Below are positions 58,916 to 64,000 of a DNA stretch of 64,000 nt, piece after piece. The DNA comes from an uncultured Pseudomonadota bacterium (GTDB lineage: Bacteria > Pseudomonadota > Alphaproteobacteria > RF32 > CAG-239): NCBI GenBank assembly GCA_902763155.1, contig CACWQS010000004.1, forward strand, positions 62,001 through 126,000, in the 5' to 3' direction. Position 1 is the stretch's first letter, and the number at the start of each line of letters is the position of its first letter. Made by a program: the position numbers and the translations under genes. The notes beneath the pieces were generated by a model. The model did no database searches. It was not told the origin of the DNA and saw only the letters and a program-made list of their open reading frames with translations.

Positions 58916-60021
58916 CGTGCTAATCCTCCGTTATTGCTTAATCCGCCGGTCATTGAAGAAAAATCAAGCGGCGTAAATCCGTAATGTTTGAGCCAACGCA
59001 CATCAGATTCGAAGAATGTGCGTAAATCCGGAATGCCGTATTTAAGCATCGCCAAGCGGTCAATACCTAATCCGAAAGCAAAACCTTGATATTCATCAGG
59101 ATCAATACCACCGGCACGCAATACATTCGGGTGCACCATGCCGCAACCTAAAACTTCCATCCAGTCGGTACCGGCACCGATTTTTAATTCGGTCTTGGTT
59201 TTAAGACAGCCGATATCCATTTCTGCCGAAGGTTCGGTGAACGGGAAATATGACGGGCGATAACGCACCGGCAATTCATCAAGCTCAAAAAACGCTTTCA
59301 TAAAATCATAGAGGCAGCCTTTAAGATGGGCCAGCGTAATATTTTTATCAATAACCAAACCCTCAAGCTGGTGGAACATCGGAGTATGTGTTGCATCATA
59401 ATCGGAGCGATATGTTCTACCCGGAGCAATAATCCGAATAGGCGGTTGCTGTTTTTCCATAGTGCGGATTTGTACCCCCGAAGTATGGGTTCTGATAACA
59501 TACGCTGTTTCCATATCAAACTGTTTTGTCGGATCATTATTCAAATAAAACGTATCTTGCATTTGGCGGGCAGGGTGATTCACCGGCATATTAAGTGCAT
59601 TAAAGTTATGAAATTGGTCTTCAATATCCGGACCTTCGGCAATATCGAAACCCATTTGTCCGAAAATAGCCGCCACTTCTTCATAAATTTTGGAAACCGG
59701 ATGGATTCGACCTTGGGTTTCCGGACGAACCGGCAAGGTAACATCAATAGTTTCATTTTTGAGTTTTTCGTTTAATGCTTTTTCTTCCAAAATCTTTTTT
59801 TGCTTTTCTAAAGCCGCTTCAATATCATTTTTTAAGATATTAAGACCTTTACCGAAAGCAATTTTTTCTTCCTGCGGTAAAGCTCCCAAACCTTTCATCA
59901 TTTCGGTAATTTTGCCTTTTTTACCTAAAACTGCAACACGTACATCATCTAATTGTTTTAATTCAGTGCATGTGTTGATTTTTGCTATAATTTCATTTTT
60001 TAAATCTTCTAAATTTTCCAT
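58912..60021 (-). CDS. pheS: Phenylalanyl-tRNA synthetase alpha subunit
   Basis: 369 aa, carrying the active site. The N-terminal coiled coil (1-90) is followed by the class II core: HPARQMQDTFYL (motif 1 region), LLRTHTS-like VIRTHTSGVQIRTM (motif 2), and GFAFGLGIDRLAMLKYGIPD (motif 3). I chose ATG 60021, with AAAGG 9 nt upstream; a TTG at 60030 would add three residues. A terminator-like hairpin lies in the leader between rplT and pheS. Confidence 0.97.
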   Translation of the reverse strand: MENLEDLKNEIIAKINTCTELKQLDDVRVAVLGKKGKITEMMKGLGALPQEEKIAFGKGLNILKNDIEAALEKQKKILEEKALNEKLKNETIDVTLPVRPETQGRIHPVSKIYEEVAAIFGQMGFDIAEGPDIEDQFHNFNALNMPVNHPARQMQDTFYLNNDPTKQFDMETAYVIRTHTSGVQIRTMEKQQPPIRIIAPGRTYRSDYDATHTPMFHQLEGLVIDKNITLAHLKGCLYDFMKAFFELDELPVRYRPSYFPFTEPSAEMDIGCLKTKTELKIGAGTDWMEVLGCGMVHPNVLRAGGIDPDEYQGFAFGLGIDRLAMLKYGIPDLRTFFESDVRWLKHYGFTPLDFSSMTGGLSNNGGLAR

Positions 60022-60044
60022 AATCAGCAACCTTTTGTTCGTTC

Positions 60045-60092
60045 AAAATAAAAAAAGAGTCAGCCGGTAATGCCTCAAGCCAACTCTTTTCC
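60045..60092 (-). promoter_or_regulatory. Terminator-like hairpin before pheS (possible attenuator)
   Basis: On the minus strand AAGAGT (60088-60083) and ACTCTT (60060-60055) pair, with further pairing inside, followed by TTTTTATTTT. It lies between rplT and pheS. A 33-codon frame that includes two Phe codons starts at an ATG inside this leader. Attenuation of pheST is known in enterics; here it is only a possibility, and a plain rplT terminator is the alternative. Confidence 0.5.
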
Positions 60093-60119
60093 ATTTTATT
60101 TTGTTTGTATCTTTTTATA

Positions 60120-60476
60120 TTACTTAAGAGCCGCTTTGGCAGTTTCTACCAGCTTAGCAAATGCTTGGGGCTCTTTCAAAGCGATATCAGCCAAAACTTT
60201 ACGGTCAAGCTCAATACCTGCTTTATTGAGCCCGCTGATAAATCGAGAATAAGTCATATCATTGATACGAGTTGCAGCGTTGATACGTTGAATCCACAAC
60301 GAACGAAAACTTCTTTTCTTCGCTTTTCTGTCACGGTATGCATATTGCAAACCTTTTTCAACTTTTTCAACAGCTACTCTGAATACATTTTTATTACGAC
60401 CTCTGTAACCTTTCGCCATATTCAAAATTTTTTTATGACGAGCGTGAGCCGTTAAACCTCTTTTAACACGAGACAT
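60120..60476 (-). CDS. rplT: 50S ribosomal protein L20
   Basis: 118 aa basic protein. [20 protein letters not shown] and [20 protein letters not shown] are diagnostic, followed by [20 protein letters not shown]. In many bacteria L20 represses its own rpmI-rplT operon by binding mRNA. It lies 15 nt after rpmI. Confidence 0.97.
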   Translation of the reverse strand: MSRVKRGLTAHARHKKILNMAKGYRGRNKNVFRVAVEKVEKGLQYAYRDRKAKKRSFRSLWIQRINAATRINDMTYSRFISGLNKAGIELDRKVLADIALKEPQAFAKLVETAKAALK

Positions 60477-60491
60477 ATCTTATCCTCCCTC

Positions 60492-60686
60492 TTAAATAAA
60501 CGGTAAAAACTTCTTAACAAACTTGTTGGCAATGTCAATCAAACGAGTGCCTCTGGCTTGTCTTTTTTGTTTTGTCGGCTTGTTAAAGAGCAAGTGTCTC
60601 TTAAACGAGTGATTTCTTTTTATTTTGCCGGTTCCGGTAACGCTGAAGCGCTTAGCGGCGGCTTTCTTTGTTTTCAATTTAGGCAT
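60492..60686 (-). CDS. rpmI: 50S ribosomal protein L35
   Basis: 64 aa, very basic. [20 protein letters not shown] then [12 protein letters not shown] is the L35 signature. AAAGGGAAT precedes the ATG. infC, the usual upstream gene, is missing; instead a promoter and ~90 nt leader precede it. Confidence 0.97.
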   Translation of the reverse strand: MPKLKTKKAAAKRFSVTGTGKIKRNHSFKRHLLFNKPTKQKRQARGTRLIDIANKFVKKFLPFI

Positions 60687-60765
60687 TTTATTCCCTTTCT
60701 TTTTTTGGAATTACACAACGAGTTGTCAGGCATGCCAATTTCGCCCGATGAACTCAAACGACATG

Positions 60766-60794
60766 TTTATAACTCAAACCTTTGTTATTTGCAA
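60766..60794 (-). promoter_or_regulatory. Promoter of rpmI-rplT-pheST-proS
   Basis: On the minus strand TTGCAA (60794-60789), 17 bp, TATAAA (60771-60766). The following leader contains a GGCATGCC palindrome and could carry an L20 site. Confidence 0.6.
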
Positions 60795-60813
60795 GCATTT
60801 TTTTCAAAAACTT

Positions 60814-60846
60814 CAAAAAAAGAACGCAAAAGTAAAACTGCGTTCT
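60814..60846 (-). terminator. Terminator after the 60871-61437 gene
   Basis: AGAACGCA/TGCGTTCT hairpin (60821-60846) with seven T on the minus strand. Confidence 0.85.
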
Positions 60847-60870
60847 CTTTTATTTACATCTTAGATTAGT

Positions 60871-61437
60871 TTATTTTTCAACAATTACTACACCGAGTTT
60901 GAAAAAGTCGAAAGGAACTTCTGAGGGAATTTGAAATTCTTTATTTTCTTTTACCGGAACGTTGGTTGCCTTAATTCTACCTTCATAGACTAAGATACCT
61001 TCCCTATCAAAAAAAGCCACCGGAATAGTAATTGAGCTGATATCTTCATCATTTGTATTTTCTAAATTACCGCAAACGGCCGCATCACACTTATGCATTT
61101 TATCTATTATAACTCCATCTCTGTTATAATAGTTTGATTGTGCCAGCATCTCAGCTTGCGAAATAGAGGGATTATTTACCGGTTTTGCTTCTTCACTGCT
61201 CGGATAAATAATGTAAAGCAAGATAACGGCAACCGTCAACACCGCCGCCAAAGGTACTTTCTTGCCTTTAACCGTAATAAAACGCCCTTTGATATAACCG
61301 GTATAAGTAGTTCTAAATATATTCAAAAATTCTTTTAAGGCTGCAAAATATTGCTTCTTGGTCAGCAGTTGAAAAACTTGCTTTAAACCCTCAAATACCG
61401 CCTTTGTAGCAGGAATAATATCTTTAATATTGCTCAT
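60871..61437 (-). CDS. Membrane-anchored protein with periplasmic FxLYD-like domain
   Basis: 188 aa from the second ATG (61437), which is better spaced from AAGG than the first (61443). A cytoplasmic helical N-terminus (1-65) precedes one membrane helix (VPLAAVLTVAVILLYIIYP). A periplasmic domain follows: CDAAVCGNLENTNDEDISSI then PVAFFDREGILVYEGRIKAT, like the FxLYD-type beta-sandwich with a possible disulfide. Function unknown. It ends in its own terminator. Confidence 0.7.
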   Translation of the reverse strand: MSNIKDIIPATKAVFEGLKQVFQLLTKKQYFAALKEFLNIFRTTYTGYIKGRFITVKGKKVPLAAVLTVAVILLYIIYPSSEEAKPVNNPSISQAEMLAQSNYYNRDGVIIDKMHKCDAAVCGNLENTNDEDISSITIPVAFFDREGILVYEGRIKATNVPVKENKEFQIPSEVPFDFFKLGVVIVEK

Positions 61438-61584
61438 TTTCATATCCTTAAATAAATACCTTATATATTGCTAACAGTAATGCAAAATTCTTGATAAATA
61501 GTAAAGAAAAATCATTGCATCCCCCCCCTTATTAAACAAAATATTAAATTTTATGGTATATACAGCAAAACATAGGATACCATT

Positions 61585-62340
61585 ATGAGTTATAAGGCTG
61601 AAAATTTAAGAGAAGAAAAACATTGTTTTTTTGGGGCTGAAGGAGGTGTTTCAACGGGCAAATATGCTTCGCTTAATACCAACTTAAGCAGCCAAGATGC
61701 TCGTCTTAGTATTGAGCGTAATTTTGAGATTATTGCAAAATATTTTAATTTACCTAAAAAACAGATGTTCACCTTGCGGCAAAGTGTATCTGCCGACGTG
61801 GTTTGGGCAGATGCTCCATCTTGGTTTTCTATTGCCGCCGATGGTATGGTAACAGATGATCCCGATATTTTACTCGGCATCAAAACTGCCGATTGCGCTC
61901 CGGTATTGATGGCCGATTACAAGCATGGTATTATCGGCGCCGCTCATGCCGGTTGGCGCGGCGCTTATAAAGGTGTGGTCGAAAATGTGTTGAGTTTAAT
62001 GGTGGCGCATGGAGCGCAAAAACAGGATATTGCGGTTGCCATCGGTCCGTGCATGCAACAAAATTCTTTTGAAGTGCGCGAAGATATGATAAACATTTTT
62101 TTGGAACAATCTCCGGAAAATATGCGTTATTTCAGAAAAGATGAGCAAAAATATTATTTCGATTTAAGCAGGTATTTGATTAATAAAATACATAAGTTCG
62201 GGGTGGAAAATATTACCGATTCGGGTATCGATACATATACGGCAAATGATGATTATTTCAGTTTTCGTCGCTATACCAATATGCATTTGATTGAAATTCC
62301 GCGTGATTATCCGACTCAATTTTCTTGTATAAGGTTATAA
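61585..62340 (+). CDS. pgeF: Peptidoglycan editing factor / YfiH-type laccase-domain protein
   Basis: 251 aa. Members have been described as purine nucleosidase or adenosine deaminase-like enzymes and as cytosolic factors that remove non-canonical cell-wall precursors (PgeF). The metal/active-site residues are present: KTADCAPVLMAD (Cys), AAHAGWRGAYKG (His) and AIGPCMQQNSFEV (Cys). The C-terminus FFSFRR-like DDYFSFRRYTNMHLIEI fits. No signal peptide. It is 3 nt upstream of an amidase gene, which supports a wall-related role. Confidence 0.88.
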   Translation: MSYKAENLREEKHCFFGAEGGVSTGKYASLNTNLSSQDARLSIERNFEIIAKYFNLPKKQMFTLRQSVSADVVWADAPSWFSIAADGMVTDDPDILLGIKTADCAPVLMADYKHGIIGAAHAGWRGAYKGVVENVLSLMVAHGAQKQDIAVAIGPCMQQNSFEVREDMINIFLEQSPENMRYFRKDEQKYYFDLSRYLINKIHKFGVENITDSGIDTYTANDDYFSFRRYTNMHLIEIPRDYPTQFSCIRL

Positions 62341-62343
62341 AAA

Positions 62344-63057
62344 ATGAAAATTATCCAACATCCGTTACCTTTTTGGGAAGAACGTCCGCGAGCCATCGAT
62401 TCGCTGGTCTTACACTGCAGTGCTCATAATCCGGAAGACATGATTAAAGTTCTGTTTGCCGAGAAACTGAGTTCGCATTATATTATCGGCGCAGACGGGC
62501 AAGTTTTTCAACTGGTGCCGGAAGAAAAACGTGCCTGGCACGCCGGTAAAAGTTTTTGGCGCGGAGAAGAAAGTCTGAATCAACGTTCCATCGGGATAGA
62601 GTTAAGTTCACCGAGCATGGGACAAGAGACTTATCCGGCAAAACAAATCCAAAGTTTAGAGCGCTTGTGCAAAGATATTTTGCGGCGCCATCCGGCAATC
62701 AAAGCGCAAAATATTGTTGCCCATTCTGATGTGGCTCCTACTCGTAAGCCTGATCCCGGCATAGCTTTCCCGTGGCAAGAATTGGCTGAAAAAGGTATCG
62801 GTTTGTGGTATGATCTGGCAAACGCCACAAAGATTAAAGAAACTAATGTAGCGGTGTTATTATCAGAAATCGGTTATGATACAAGCAATCTACCGGCGGC
62901 GGCATACGCCTTTTGCCGTCATTTCGCCCCAAAATATGTGGTAAGGTGTGATAGTATTTCTCACCTTATAGAAAACGTCTATCCGGCAGATTTTGTGCTT
63001 CCTGCGGAAGTATTGCCGATTTTGCGGGCTGTGGTTTACAGTTATCGAACATATTAG
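62344..63057 (+). CDS. AmpD-like N-acetylmuramoyl-L-alanine amidase
   Basis: 237 aa amidase_2 (zinc amidase) protein without a signal peptide, so probably cytoplasmic. It would cleave the amide between (anhydro)MurNAc and the stem peptide. Motifs: LVLHCSAHN (zinc His), SSHYIIGADGQVFQLVPEEK, RAWHAGKSFWRG, SIGIELS and IVAHSDVAPTRKPDPGIAFP (zinc and catalytic residues). The C-terminal ~75 residues are a helical extension (PG-binding-like). With anmK and the ROK kinase elsewhere in the window it suggests wall recycling. Confidence 0.88.
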   Translation: MKIIQHPLPFWEERPRAIDSLVLHCSAHNPEDMIKVLFAEKLSSHYIIGADGQVFQLVPEEKRAWHAGKSFWRGEESLNQRSIGIELSSPSMGQETYPAKQIQSLERLCKDILRRHPAIKAQNIVAHSDVAPTRKPDPGIAFPWQELAEKGIGLWYDLANATKIKETNVAVLLSEIGYDTSNLPAAAYAFCRHFAPKYVVRCDSISHLIENVYPADFVLPAEVLPILRAVVYSYRTY

Positions 63058-63104
63058 TTTGCCTTTTTTATACGTGTAAGGCAAGAAATACACAAAAAAG
63101 ATTC

Positions 63105-63239
63105 TGTGTATAAGTTGGTGGATAAATTGTTGATAACCTATTTATAATCCTGAGGATATTTTGTTTATAAGTATGTGGATTAGTTGTTTATAACTTATGA
63201 ATAAGTCTGTGAATAAACTGTTGAAAAGCTTGTGCAAAA
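63105..63239 (+). repeat. Phased array of DnaA-box-like 9-mers
   Basis: Twelve head-to-tail 9-mers like TGTGNATAA start at 63105, 63117, 63128, 63139, 63151, 63162, 63174, 63185, 63196, 63208, 63219 and 63231, each 11 or 12 bp apart. TGTGTATAA (63105) and TGTGAATAA (63208) match the DnaA-box consensus perfectly. Seven more have one mismatch and three have two. The array fills the intergenic space between two convergent genes. It is a candidate origin-type or DnaA-titration locus. Confidence 0.7.
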
Positions 63240-63243
63240 AATG

Positions 63244-64000
63244 TCATGAATTCAGGCTGAAAACCACTTTTAAACCATCGGCGGCCGAAGATGTGATACC
63301 TCCGGCATATCCGGCTCCTTCGCCGCACGGGAAAATGCCGCGGATATTGCATTGCATCGTTGCATCGCGCACAATTCGTATCGGAGATGATGAACGCGTT
63401 TCCACACCGGTCAATACCGCATCGTAACGGTCAAATCCGTGCAATTTTTTACCTATTTCCACAATACCGGCGCGCATTGTTTCGGCAACTGTTGTCGGTA
63501 AAATCAGACCTAAATCGCTCCATGTCACCCCCGGCAGATATGACGGTTCCACATCACCTCCATGTCGGCTGGAGTGAGCATGTAAAAAATCTCCAACCAG
63601 TTGTGCAGGAGCATGATAATTTTCGCCACCAAAGCGAAATGCCAATTCTTCCAAACGGCGTTGAAAATACATACCGGCTAAAACATCATCACTGCCAAAA
63701 TCTCGCTTATCAACTCCCACCAAAAGTGCCGCATTGGCATTAGCTTTATCGCGGGCAAATTCACTCATACCGTTAGTAACGAGACGCCCCTTTTCCGAAG
63801 CCGCGGCCACCACCGTTCCCCCGGGACACATACAAAATGTATAAGCCGCACGACCGTTCGGCAAATGCACTGCCAATTTATAATCTGCCGCTTCCAGATA
63901 CGGACTGTTTGACGCTTCTTTACCGTATTGCGCAAGGTTAATCATTGCTTGCGGATGTTCAATACGTGCACCGACGGCAAACGGTTTTGGCTCCATATAT
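63244..64000 (-). CDS. FAD-dependent dehydrogenase, C-terminal part (gene runs off the window)
   Basis: About 250 aa visible; the frame is still open at base 64000, so the N-terminal FAD-binding domain lies outside. Visible blocks: FAVGARIEHPQAMINLAQYG, YTFCMCPGGTVVAAASE, NGMSEFARDKANANAALLVG, and the C-terminal RDATMQCNIRGIFPCGEGAG then YAGGITSSAADG. This matches the uncharacterised FAD-dehydrogenase family (COG2509-like) related to BaiN/HI0933 flavoproteins. The substrate is unknown. Its stop is 5 bp from the 9-mer array. Confidence 0.8.
   Translation of the reverse strand, partial: YMEPKPFAVGARIEHPQAMINLAQYGKEASNSPYLEAADYKLAVHLPNGRAAYTFCMCPGGTVVAAASEKGRLVTNGMSEFARDKANANAALLVGVDKRDFGSDDVLAGMYFQRRLEELAFRFGGENYHAPAQLVGDFLHAHSSRHGGDVEPSYLPGVTWSDLGLILPTTVAETMRAGIVEIGKKLHGFDRYDAVLTGVETRSSSPIRIVRDATMQCNIRGIFPCGEGAGYAGGITSSAADGLKVVFSLNS

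Noticed and set aside
63105-63239. CRISPR array
   Set aside because: Period is 11-12 bp with no spacers; far too short for a CRISPR repeat-spacer unit.

Overview
The window looks like the chromosome of an AT-rich, Gram-negative alphaproteobacterium, most likely an uncultured host- or gut-associated lineage. Evidence read from the sequence: the envelope cluster cdsA-rseP-bamA-lpxD-fabZ, an IalB-family periplasmic protein, rpmI-rplT-pheST, FtsK, PBP1A, and several prepilins with a G/RSMIEM-type N-terminus. The lineage is inference; there is no rRNA gene here to test it.

Layout. 1-6.0 kb: phospholipid, outer-membrane and lipid A genes. 6.2-10.7 kb: miaB-phoH-ybeY-lnt on the + strand, meeting a - strand operon (degenerate ThiE-like gene, truA, ruvA, ruvB, ybgC). 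14.3-17 kb: a coiled-coil gene overlapping zapA, a dCMP deaminase-like gene, an orphan LuxR regulator and a small outer-membrane barrel. 17.1-18.9 kb: a two-gene unit of unknown function. 18.9-24.2 kb: SemiSWEET-ROK kinase-anmK, then ialB-rlmN (-) and a tRNA nucleotidyltransferase. 24.2-31 kb: ftsK (-), fabD-fabG, a 1.3 kb repeat/ncRNA region, rpsF-rpsR-rplI. 31-36 kb: PBP1A (-) and polA with an apparently dead proofreading site. 36-41.8 kb (-): a lipoprotein-comM-cysteine-repeat secreted protein operon followed by two prepilins. 42-47.4 kb: small membrane proteins, a second tRNA nucleotidyltransferase, a foreign-looking gene, gap and pgk. 47.4-54.8 kb: repeats, unknown genes, lon, a DapB-like gene. 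55-61.4 kb (-): rpmI-rplT-pheS-pheT-proS plus an unknown membrane protein. 61.6-64 kb: pgeF-ampD-like, a phased array of DnaA-box-like 9-mers, and the end of an FAD dehydrogenase gene.

Themes. Envelope building and wall recycling recur (bamA, rseP, lpxD, lnt, PBP1A, anmK, pgeF, amidase). Scattered between the conserved operons are stand-alone units encoding unknown proteins. Each has a TTGACA-type promoter and its own terminator but no Shine-Dalgarno sequence, unlike the housekeeping genes around them. Intergenic regions carry a palindromic repeat family whose inner core is conserved while the outer arms differ from copy to copy but stay self-complementary.

Best candidates for something undescribed: the 11-12 bp phased 9-mer array (63105-63239), the structured - strand RNA with an anti-SD segment (29584-29733), the modular hairpin repeats, the SD-less unit class, and the comM/cysteine-repeat/prepilin cluster. 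All calls come from reading sequence and translations; no database search was possible.
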